Origin: Candidatus Atribacter alterifermentans
GTDB lineage: Bacteria; Atribacterota; Atribacteria; Atribacterales; Atribacteraceae
Direction of reading: 5' to 3'
Length of the DNA: 13,615 nucleotides
NCBI GenBank assembly: GCA_012517635.1
Contig: JAAYUP010000188.1
Coordinates: forward strand, 1 to 13,615
Part shown: one piece after another, positions 6,958-12,822 of the stretch
How the letters are laid out: each line of letters starts with the position of its first letter
Numbering within the stretch: the stretch's first letter is position 1
Translations under genes and position numbers: made by a program
Notes under the pieces: model-generated
The model's database searches: none
What the model was told of the DNA's origin: nothing
What the model saw: only the letters and a program-made list of their open reading frames with translations

Positions 6958-6989
6958 CTTACCTTCTCCCTTTTATGGGAGAAGGTAAG
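6958..6989. repeat. 13-bp hairpin, fragment of the family B repeat
   Basis: CTTACCTTCTCCC, loop TTTTAT, GGGAGAAGGTAAG is a perfect 13-bp stem. It matches the terminal stem of family B at 3729-3751 and 8621-8642. It lies after the GIY-YIG-like gene, and on the minus strand a T-run follows only about 14 bases later, so termination there is possible but not clear. Confidence 0.7.
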
Positions 6990-7023
6990 GTTGGAAATGA
7001 AATAGCACCAAGGAACCGCATTT

Positions 7024-7359
7024 TTAAACTTCGTTACAAACCGGTTGGAATTTTTGAATGAGTTTATTCAGTATCTTTTTTCTGGCTATGCCATCGGAAT
7101 CTGGCAATTTTAACTGAGTGATAAAGAGGTTTTTTTCTGATCCGGATTGTTTTGTCCAGCAAGAATATTTTATGTGTGAGCGAAAGAAAGTTTGATCACT
7201 TAAATTTTCGCATTCACCAAAAAAGAGGACTAGGTATGGCTTGGGTTTCACTTTAGGGTCATAGGCCAGTACTGCATAGATGCATGGTTGTTTGGGTGGT
7301 TGCCATTTCCCAAAGGGGGTCGGCTCGTCAAAGATATGGTCACCAAATTGAATACTCAT
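7024..7359 (-). CDS. Small protein with a degenerate GIY-YIG-like fold
   Basis: A 111-residue protein whose spacing of motifs resembles GIY-YIG nuclease-superfamily domains: CIYAV at 26-30 in place of GIY, VLFFGECENL at 44-53 in place of YIG plus NL, then SH at 61-62, a Trp at 68, a lone LP at 85-86, Arg93, and LIQKFQPVCN at 100-109 like the usual LI..Y.P.CN end. The catalytic positions look lost: Gln56 where Arg is expected and Leu97 where the metal-binding Glu is expected. If the assignment is right, it probably binds rather than cuts DNA. The start ATG 7359 has GGAGGG eight bases upstream; an in-frame extension to 7386 has no such site. It stands alone, between the hyd leader and the DUF2179 gene. 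Confidence 0.6.
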   Translation of the reverse strand: MSIQFGDHIFDEPTPFGKWQPPKQPCIYAVLAYDPKVKPKPYLVLFFGECENLSDQTFFRSHIKYSCWTKQSGSEKNLFITQLKLPDSDGIARKKILNKLIQKFQPVCNEV

Positions 7360-7616
7360 AATATCCCTCCTTAAAATCTGAACCACATCTTAACAGAAAA
7401 AATGGTTCTTTTTAGTTTTTTAGATCTTTTGATTTCAAAGGTTTCAATAAGGAATAAATCGGTGTTGGTTTGGGAAAAATGGTTATACAGTTCTTGAAGG
7501 AAAATAACTTTCACTCTGACTTCAATCATTTATGAAAGCATTACTGCTTCTTTAAAGGAATGAATTAAATATATTCTACTCCAAAATACCTTTCTGAACA
7601 AGAATTTAATTTCATC
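7360..7616. other. Non-coding AT-rich interval
   Basis: No gene is supported here. A TGTTAAGAT (extended -10 form) reads on the minus strand near 7398-7406, in front of the GIY-YIG-like gene, without a matching -35. The rest is AT-rich with no repeat family copy. Confidence 0.4.
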
Positions 7617-7660
7617 CCTAAAAAAAACAGCTTTAAATCATTTACGTAAAGATTTAAAAG
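7617..7660 (-). terminator. Terminator overlapping the end of the DUF2179 gene
   Basis: On the minus strand TTTAAATC (7658-7651) can pair with GATTTAAA (7639-7632), followed after GCTG by a run of eight T. The stem includes the stop codon and last codons of the gene. It is all A/T apart from one G-C pair, so strength is uncertain. Confidence 0.5.
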
Positions 7661-8219
7661 ATGATAAGCCAGGAAAGCTGAACCAGCTTCCCTTACGAGG
7701 GAAGATGCCTTCATTTATTTGTCTCACATCTTCTAAAGAATAAAAAGCCTGAGGATTAAATTGATTAATGAATTGAATAACCTCGCGAAGGTCCTTTCTT
7801 TTAATAATGACGAAAACAACTGTGACTGGTCCCTCTGATCCTTGACCGGAAATACAGGTTACTCCGATATTGCGATTTCGGAGTTGATCTAGGAGCAGTT
7901 TAACATCTTTGTTGGTTATGATTCGAACTATCGTATGCCCCATAGCTAATTTTTCTTCTAACCACATGCCGACATAATTCCCGGCAGCAAAGCCACTGGC
8001 GTAAGCGAGAAAATAGGAGACTTCAGTTAAATTCATCATAATTTGTCGAATAGCTAATAGCCATATTAAAACTTCAAAAAAACCAACTATAGGAGCTATA
8101 TTTTTTAAGCCCCGAGAAACCATAATAATTCGCAGTGTTCCCAAGGTTACATCAGCCATACGTGCTAAAAAAATAAGTGCGGGAAATAATATATAGTAAA
8201 TGAATACCGAATCGTTCAT
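7638..8219 (-). CDS. UPF0316 membrane protein with DUF5698 and DUF2179 domains
   Basis: A 193-residue integral membrane protein. Three hydrophobic segments are seen at about residues 6-22, 40-58 and 68-86, and the N-terminal half carries the family stretch RMADVTLGTLRIIMVSRG (20-37). The cytosolic C-terminal half (about 100-168) is a DUF2179-type small alpha/beta domain with GVTCISGQGSEGPVTVVFVI. Members resemble B. subtilis YebE; the function of the family is not established. The start ATG 8219 has GGAGGGC upstream. It is a single-gene unit, with a TATAAT at 8311-8306 as candidate -10 and a terminator overlapping its stop. It ends in a charged tail with no further domain. Confidence 0.85.
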   Translation of the reverse strand: MNDSVFIYYILFPALIFLARMADVTLGTLRIIMVSRGLKNIAPIVGFFEVLIWLLAIRQIMMNLTEVSYFLAYASGFAAGNYVGMWLEEKLAMGHTIVRIITNKDVKLLLDQLRNRNIGVTCISGQGSEGPVTVVFVIIKRKDLREVIQFINQFNPQAFYSLEDVRQINEGIFPRKGSWFSFPGLSSFKSLRK

Positions 8220-8305
8220 TTTAAGCCCTCCGAAAAGAGAAAAAAAACGTTCTTTATATCACCAACAAGCACGAGAATGAGTTTTTTAATTTTTATTCCT
8301 TTTTT

Positions 8306-8311
8306 ATTATA
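8306..8311 (-). promoter_or_regulatory. Candidate -10 box for the UPF0316 gene
   Basis: A perfect TATAAT on the minus strand about 87 bases before the start codon, in very AT-rich DNA. No convincing -35 box lies 16-18 bases upstream, so this is a weak prediction. Confidence 0.35.
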
Positions 8312-8391
8312 TGACATAAATCAAGAATTAAAAAATATCAAATAATTTTAAATATTTCGTAAGTCTTGATTTATCAAACCCCTACTCGTTC

Positions 8392-8444
8392 CGTCATTAC
8401 AAGGAACCCAACCGTTTTTTGGTTGGGCGACGTGGCAATTTCAT
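8392..8444. repeat. Family C hairpin repeat, copy a
   Basis: CGTCATTACAAGGA, then the stem CCCAACC/GGTTGGG with a GTTTTTT loop, then CGACGTGGCAATTTCAT. The outer arms ATTAC/GCAAT pair with one mismatch, and the inner stem is perfect. The same plan with different stems occurs at 8567-8607 (inverted), 11389-11428 and 11444-11490. A decayed relative starts at 8461. It lies in the 821-bp gene-free interval 8220-9040. Confidence 0.8.
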
Positions 8445-8566
8445 TTAACCATTCTTTCATTCTGAGGAGTTCGGTGTTTTTTTACCAGATATTATAAGAA
8501 TCTCATTCATTTCGATTCCACAATTCCATAATTTCTCAATCCTACAAATAATAAAAGATAACTCAT

Positions 8567-8607
8567 GAGATTGCACGACCTCAAAAAACCAGGTCTCGCA
8601 ATGACGA
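8567..8607. repeat. Family C hairpin repeat, copy c (inverted)
   Basis: Read on the minus strand it is CGTCATTGCGAG, then ACCT/AGGT arms around a TTTTTT-bearing loop, then CGTGCAATCTC. The outer arms ATTGC (8570-8574) and GCAAT (8598-8602) pair perfectly. It abuts family B copy 2. Confidence 0.78.
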
Positions 8608-8615
8608 CTCAGAGT

Positions 8616-8718
8616 TCCTTTTCCCTTGATGGGAGAAGGTAAGGATGAGGGTGAAATCTTAAAGATTCGACATGCCATGGCATGTCGCTCCATGAATCGG
8701 GTACAATAAATTGCACCC
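8616..8718. repeat. Family B repeat, copy 2, with a perfect 20-bp palindrome
   Basis: Inverted relative to copy 1 in the hydG-hydF gap. It runs from the CCCTTGATGGGAG stem through GGATGAGGGTGAAA to the perfect palindrome CGACATGCCATGGCATGTCG (8668-8687) and on to GGGTACAATAAATTGCACCC. A chance open frame crosses it, but nothing about it looks coding. Confidence 0.78.
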
Positions 8719-8982
8719 CTCCATTTTAAATTCTTTTGTTGGGACGAGATTTATCATGCCCGTGGATTTTAGAAAAAGTCTACATTCCACTTTCGTGGCA
8801 CTAGTTAAGAATAAATATATAAATTCAAGAAATAATTTCCCCTTAGCAAAGAAGTAAAAAGAGGGGATTTGAATTTATTGATAACTATTCGAAACTCGAA
8901 CTATCCCTTTTATCCAAAGGGAGAAGTAAATAAAGCGAAAATTTGGTTGAAATGACAAATGGAACTGAAAACCGAAAGGATT
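8719..8982. other. Non-coding interval before the nicotinamidase-like gene
   Basis: AT-rich sequence with no supported gene. One further decayed ATCCCTTTTATCCAAAGGGAG stem (8903-8923) resembles the B-family terminal hairpin. Confidence 0.4.
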
Positions 8983-8988
8983 TATAAT
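8983..8988 (+). promoter_or_regulatory. Candidate -10 box for the nicotinamidase-like gene
   Basis: A perfect TATAAT about 52 bases before the ATG at 9041. The sequence 17 bases upstream (TGGAAC) is a poor -35 box. Confidence 0.45.
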
Positions 8989-9040
8989 GAAATGATAGAA
9001 AAGAAATTAAAACCATATTTCGATATAAGGGAGTCAAACG

Positions 9041-9556
9041 ATGAATGCTTTAATAATTATCGATTTACTGAATGATTTTATGCGACCCCAAGGGGCTTTA
9101 TATATAGGTGACCATGTTCAACCGGTAATTCAATTTTGCAAAGAACTCATTACCCAGAAGAGAAAAGAAAACTACACTATTATTTATTCTTGTGATACGC
9201 ACTGGGAAAGCGATGAGGAATTTTTACTTTTCCCGCCCCATGCAATTCGAGGAAGTTGGGGACAAAAAATCATCGAAGAAGTGGCGCCACAAGAGGGAGA
9301 TTATATTATACCGAAGCGGCGATTTAGCGCTTTTTTTGCTACTGAACTGGACTTGCTCCTTCGTGAAAAAAAGGTCGAAAAAGTGGAAATCGTTGGTGTT
9401 TTAACCAATATCTGTGTTCTTTATACCGCAGCTTGGGCACAAATGCTCCATTATCAGGTTGCAGCCTATCGCCATGGGTTGACATCAAATGACTTACAAG
9501 CACATGAATTTGCCTTAAAAGAAATGAAAAATACCTTAGGGGTTGAAATCCTTTAA
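9041..9556 (+). CDS. Isochorismatase-superfamily cysteine hydrolase, nicotinamidase-like
   Basis: Predicted cytosolic amidohydrolase of 171 residues. The catalytic triad of the superfamily is visible: Asp8 (IIDLLNDF), Lys92 (IPKRRFSAFF) and Cys125 (GVLTNICVLYTA). A metal site typical of nicotinamidases is also present: Asp52 and His54 in CDTHW, and His67 in PPHAIRGSWG. That points to nicotinamide to nicotinate conversion (PncA-type, NAD salvage), although the superfamily includes other amide hydrolases. The length is short for PncA (about 180-210). The start is ATG with AAGGGAG upstream. The next gene starts 53 bases later on the same strand, so they may share a transcript. Confidence 0.88.
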   Translation: MNALIIIDLLNDFMRPQGALYIGDHVQPVIQFCKELITQKRKENYTIIYSCDTHWESDEEFLLFPPHAIRGSWGQKIIEEVAPQEGDYIIPKRRFSAFFATELDLLLREKKVEKVEIVGVLTNICVLYTAAWAQMLHYQVAAYRHGLTSNDLQAHEFALKEMKNTLGVEIL

Positions 9557-9609
9557 AATAATTCAATGAAAGAGGAAAATACCATAATTCTAAAAGGAGG
9601 AACTGGTAT

Positions 9610-11076
9610 TTGAAAAATATTAAATCCTACCAATATTTTGGGATTGTTCTGGTATTTCTTGGATGCTTGGTTACAGCTGCCTATGGAGCCCAACCCATCA
9701 CCCTACTAACCGTTCGATATGGTTCTTATCCTGAAGAACAAAGAACCAGGGTGGCGTTTGATTTTTCTGGTGGACTACCAAATTATAGCTATAATACTGA
9801 TTTGGAAAAGAATGAAATACGATTCAATTTCGAAAACATTCAGGCTGCTCAAGGGACGCTTAAAACCTTTCTAATTCAGGATGAAAGAGTTGATCATCTT
9901 TCTGTTAAAGAAACCGAAAAAGGTATTGAAGTTGTTACGGTTGTGAAATTCCCATGTGAAATAACCGAGGGGAAAATACAACAAACCACCTTATATTTCG
10001 ACTTAACAGAAAATTTAACCTTAACCGATAATTCAACTTCATTATCGGAAGAAACAACTGGTTTTGGAAAAATAACCGGTAAAATTTATGATAACTTAAG
10101 CGGAAAAACAATTTCGGGAGTAAAGATCGGTATTGTCGAACAGGACCAAGAAGCAATATCAAACGATAACGGATCCTATTTTTTCTCAAAAATTCCTGTG
10201 GGCAAAGCGGTATTAGAGTTTTCTCATCCCGAATATGATAATGAATCCAGAATGGTTGTTATTACTGAAAATCAAGAAACCAATTTGAATATCGCTTTAA
10301 AACGAGCTGAAGAGTTTACTTCACCAACCCCAACAGCAAAGCCGATTTTGACAACTCCAGCACCAGATTCTATTCCTTCCACTTCCCCGATTGACCTTTT
10401 TTATAATCAGGAAGCAATAGAACTCTTTCAACTTGGAGAATATCATTTTCAATCCAATCATTTTGAAGAAGCAATCGATGCTTATCAAAAGGCAATCGAA
10501 CGTGAACCTACCTTTGCCGAAGCGTATTATAAGTTAGGGATTTCCTTGGGAAAGCTGGGGAAACCAAAAGATGGAATTTTAACTCTCGAAAAAGCACTTT
10601 CTTTAGATCCTTATAATGCTAGTGTTTATAACGCCTTAGGGGCAATGTATGGAATGCTACAGGAATATGAACAAGCCATAGAACAGTTCGAAAAAGCAGT
10701 TGATATAGATCCCCAATTATCCTTGGCATATAACAATATGGGAATCCTTTTTGGAAAATTAGGAGATCATAAACGAGCTCTAGAGGTATTAAAGCTGGCT
10801 GTTCAAATTGAACCCGAATCGGCTGAAAGCCAAGGAGCTTTGGGTGTCGCTTACGCTATGGCTGGGCAACCTCATAATGCTATTAAGCCACTGCAAGAAG
10901 CTGTTCGTATCGATCCCAATTATGCCAAGGCTCATTTTAATTTAGGGATTACCTATCTGTGGTTAGGGGATTTCCTTCAGGCAAAAGAACAATATGAAAT
11001 ACTAAAAAATTTGGATGCTGAGATGGCTCAAGATCTACTCATTGAGCTTCAATCTATGGAGGGAGCTAGTGAGTAG
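9610..11076 (+). CDS. Exported AMIN - CarboxypepD-reg - TPR protein
   Basis: A 488-residue protein that starts with TTG at 9610, nine bases after AAAAGGAGG. Residues 1-26 form a signal peptide (KNIKSYQYF, hydrophobic core, AYGA cut region), so it acts outside the cytoplasmic membrane. Residues about 28-133 resemble an AMIN domain (beta-rich, RVAFDFSGG, IRFNFENI), the module that targets amidases and secretins to the envelope. Residues 152-231 resemble a carboxypeptidase regulatory-like beta-sandwich (GKITGKIYDNLSGKTISGVK, DNGSYFFSKIPVGKA). A Pro/Thr/Ser linker follows (236-260). Six TPR units fill about 267-471, each with the A..YY.LG...G and A...Y.KA...P pattern. It is probably an envelope scaffold or assembly factor. 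No catalytic motif is seen. Confidence 0.85.
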   Translation: MKNIKSYQYFGIVLVFLGCLVTAAYGAQPITLLTVRYGSYPEEQRTRVAFDFSGGLPNYSYNTDLEKNEIRFNFENIQAAQGTLKTFLIQDERVDHLSVKETEKGIEVVTVVKFPCEITEGKIQQTTLYFDLTENLTLTDNSTSLSEETTGFGKITGKIYDNLSGKTISGVKIGIVEQDQEAISNDNGSYFFSKIPVGKAVLEFSHPEYDNESRMVVITENQETNLNIALKRAEEFTSPTPTAKPILTTPAPDSIPSTSPIDLFYNQEAIELFQLGEYHFQSNHFEEAIDAYQKAIEREPTFAEAYYKLGISLGKLGKPKDGILTLEKALSLDPYNASVYNALGAMYGMLQEYEQAIEQFEKAVDIDPQLSLAYNNMGILFGKLGDHKRALEVLKLAVQIEPESAESQGALGVAYAMAGQPHNAIKPLQEAVRIDPNYAKAHFNLGITYLWLGDFLQAKEQYEILKNLDAEMAQDLLIELQSMEGASE

Positions 11077-11194
11077 TGAGGGTGAAGTTCGAACATGGAG
11101 GGGAATTGTTCAATATATTTTCCCAAAGAGGGGGGATTCAGGAGGGTGTGCCTTTTTCATTTTGTTTTAATCACTTTTCATTATTTTTAATTTT
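11077..11194. other. Start of the 725-bp repeat-rich gene-free interval
   Basis: No gene is supported. At 11125-11152 a decayed copy of the AGAGGGGGGATTCAGGAGGG / GTGTGCC part of family A is visible. No clear terminator follows the TPR gene. Confidence 0.45.
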
Positions 11195-11257
11195 AGGATA
11201 GACCCTCATGCCGCATAGCGGCACCACATGAGGATGAAAACTGAGAGGGTCTATCCT
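11195..11257. repeat. Family D element, copy 1, with 13-bp terminal inverted repeats
   Basis: AGGATAGACCCTC (11195-11207) is matched by its exact inverse GAGGGTCTATCCT (11245-11257). Inside are CCTCAT/ATGAGG arms and the perfect hairpin GCCGC-ATA-GCGGC (11210-11222). The first 46 bases are repeated at 11329-11374 with a different hairpin core. Confidence 0.82.
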
Positions 11258-11310
11258 CATTAGTTTTCATTTTTTCAATTTTTTATCTTTTCATCTTACG
11301 CCGTAGGCTG

Positions 11311-11374
11311 CTATCCTGTGCAGTTTACAGGATAGACCCTCATGCCATGTTATGGCACCAGATGAGGATGAAAA
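11311..11374. repeat. Family D element, copy 2, with leading hairpin
   Basis: CTATCCTGT (11311-11319) pairs with ACAGGATAG (11327-11335). The second arm runs into the 46-base D unit (11329-11374), whose core hairpin is GCCAT-GTT-ATGGC (11344-11356). Relative to copy 1, both sides of the two inner base pairs changed together. Confidence 0.82.
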
Positions 11375-11388
11375 TTTCTATCTAAATC

Positions 11389-11428
11389 CGTCATTGCGAG
11401 GAGCCTCTTATGCGACGTGGCAATCTCT
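11389..11428. repeat. Family C hairpin repeat, copy d
   Basis: CGTCATTGCGAGGAG, a short CCTCTTATGCG core, then CGACGTGGCAATCTC. The outer arms ATTGC (11393-11397) and GCAAT (11420-11424) pair perfectly. Sequences of this form occur in high copy in many bacterial genomes. Confidence 0.8.
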
Positions 11429-11443
11429 ACCATACACTTTGTA

Positions 11444-11490
11444 ATTCTAAGGAGTCCGGTGTCTTCTGCCGGACGACGTCAGAATTTCAT
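11444..11490. repeat. Family C hairpin repeat, copy e (divergent stem)
   Basis: It has the same plan as copy d, but the outer arms are ATTCT (11444-11448) and AGAAT (11481-11485), and the inner stem is GTCCGG/CCGGAC around a TGTCTTCTG loop, followed by ACGACGTC. Confidence 0.8.
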
Positions 11491-11522
11491 CCTTTAAAGT
11501 ATTTATAAAGAAAAAAAAACTA

Positions 11523-11775
11523 AAAAGATGAGATCCTCACGCCCTTAAAAAGCGAGGGCTCAGGATGACGGAGGGGTTGGAAGGAGATCCTCACGCCCTT
11601 AAAAAGCGAGGGCTCAGGATGACGGATTAAAGGCACACCCCCCTAACCCCCCTCAATGGGGGAATTTATAAGATGGTATTTTCAGGATAGATCCTTATCC
11701 CAAATCAAAACTACAGATATTTCACTAATACTATATTTTTAAAGTGTATTGTAATGCGTGAGGATCTCATCTTTT
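11523..11775. repeat. Family A block: two tandem hairpin units and inverted copy 2, bounded by a 20-bp inverted repeat
   Basis: Two direct units, 11531-11572 and 11585-11626, share the same 42-base AGATCCTCACGCCC...GATGACGGA sequence. The second continues into the full inverted copy of 3475-3586, ending near 11689. AAAAGATGAGATCCTCACGC at 11523-11542 has its exact inverse at 11756-11775, so the block is bounded by perfect 20-bp inverted repeats. No coding capacity is seen inside. Confidence 0.8.
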
Positions 11776-11801
11776 CTTATTCCTTAATTCAAGACTTTAA
11801 T

Positions 11802-12512
11802 TTAACACGAATTTGGTTTATGCCTCGTAAGATACTGCTGGGTCCAAGGACAGGAGACAATACAAATTCCACAGACCGTTCCCTCGATTCCAACCGGTTG
11901 GGAGAGCTTGATGGCAGTTTCCCGGCAGGTGAAAGCATTGAAGAAACTTTCACGGGGAAGATTTATATCCCAATTATTTCCCAATGGAGCATGGCCGGGG
12001 CAACTTTCAACACACAGCCTACAGTCACCACATTGACTTTGATTGATGGGTTTCACAGTCGGTAGTGGACAATCAGTGAGCACTGAGGTAAGACGTAGGG
12101 CACTACCATATTGCTTGGTGGTGAGGAGGGCCGATTTTCCTATCCAACCAAGACCGGCACGGGTTGCTATTGTTTTATGGGGGAGAAAGGTCGATAGAGT
12201 ATTAAGGTCAAAATGCTCAGTTGTCGGTTCGATAGGGAAGGTTTTAAATCCCAGATTGACCAGGATTTTAGCAGCAAATTTTCCTAAATCGGATAGAAAA
12301 AGATTCACTCTTTTATATTCTTCAAAATAGTCTGCAGTGGGTCCCTGATGAATTTTTGCCATTATTGCTGGATTCAGAGCAACTGCAATTGAAATAGCAT
12401 AAGGAAATGATTTGGTAATATCAGGAGAAAGACCACTTAGATCAGCAAAACCAACCAAAGAAGCTCCTTCTTCTATAAGTGACTGAGTTATTTTATCACC
12501 GTATGATTCCAT
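11802..12512 (-). CDS. COG1600 (QueG-like) double [4Fe-4S] protein, not a canonical epoxyqueuosine reductase
   Basis: A 236-residue cytosolic protein. Residues about 125-160 (IATRAGLGWIGKSALL, YGSALRLTSVLTD) match the cobalamin-binding region of the QueG/COG1600 family. A ferredoxin-like double cluster follows, with eight Cys: CGDCRLCVESCP, then a lone Cys in TCRET and CGICIVSCP. QueG proper has a VD.AP.LER segment with the acid catalyst just before the AGLGW motif and C-terminal HEAT repeats. Here that segment reads LSTFLPHKT and the HEAT repeats are absent. It is therefore one of the short COG1600 proteins of unknown substrate, perhaps a corrinoid-dependent or corrinoid-activating reductase. 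The start ATG 12512 lies nine bases after AGGAG. It is divergent from the methyltransferase gene. Confidence 0.85.
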   Translation of the reverse strand: MESYGDKITQSLIEEGASLVGFADLSGLSPDITKSFPYAISIAVALNPAIMAKIHQGPTADYFEEYKRVNLFLSDLGKFAAKILVNLGFKTFPIEPTTEHFDLNTLSTFLPHKTIATRAGLGWIGKSALLTTKQYGSALRLTSVLTDCPLPTVKPINQSQCGDCRLCVESCPGHAPLGNNWDINLPRESFFNAFTCRETAIKLSQPVGIEGTVCGICIVSCPWTQQYLTRHKPNSC

Positions 12513-12822
12513 TCATGATCGCTCCTGTTTGATTAAAATGGATTTTATTCCTTTTTTCAAATTATAACCTTTAAACGGATTCATTGGTTTAATTAATGAA
12601 CTCCTTCCATAAATTTTTTATTTTGGAAATCGGAAATTAATTAGGTATTGAGATAAGATTGGGTCAAAATATGTTATAGTAAACAAGAGAATTTCTTGTT
12701 ATTTCGCACTATTTAACAGAAAAGTAGCAAAGTTTAAATTTTTCATTTTCGGAGTAAAGTTGGTAGGTTTATACAAGCAGTTTGTATATCATTTTAAAAC
12801 CAAAGGCATAAAGGGGAAAAAA
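12513..12822. promoter_or_regulatory. Divergent promoter region between the COG1600 gene and the methyltransferase gene
   Basis: A 310-bp intergenic region. Minus strand: TATAAT at 12566-12561, about 50 bases before the COG1600 start, with a weak -35. Plus strand: an extended -10 TGTTATAGT at 12672-12680 with a poor -35, giving transcription from about 12687 and a 136-base leader. No riboswitch class is recognised in that leader. Confidence 0.5.
12682..12700 (+). promoter_or_regulatory. Candidate operator at the predicted transcription start
   Basis: AACAAGAGAATTTCTTGTT has 7-bp perfect inverted arms and covers the predicted +1 of the methyltransferase transcript. A second, related inverted repeat ATACAAGCAGTTTGTAT lies at 12771-12787, and both contain ACAAG...TTGT. 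Two such sites would suit a dimeric repressor that can loop or block initiation. The regulator is not in the window. Confidence 0.4.

Noticed and set aside
8457..8693. A 78-codon minus-strand open frame
   Set aside because: It is made of family B and C repeat sequence with no recognisable protein features.
11195..11626. CRISPR array
   Set aside because: Repeat units are few, internally palindromic, irregularly spaced and without unique spacers of constant length; no cas gene is present.
11754..12330. Plus-strand open frames opposite the COG1600 gene
   Set aside because: They are antisense shadows of a clear Fe-S protein gene with intact Cys motifs.
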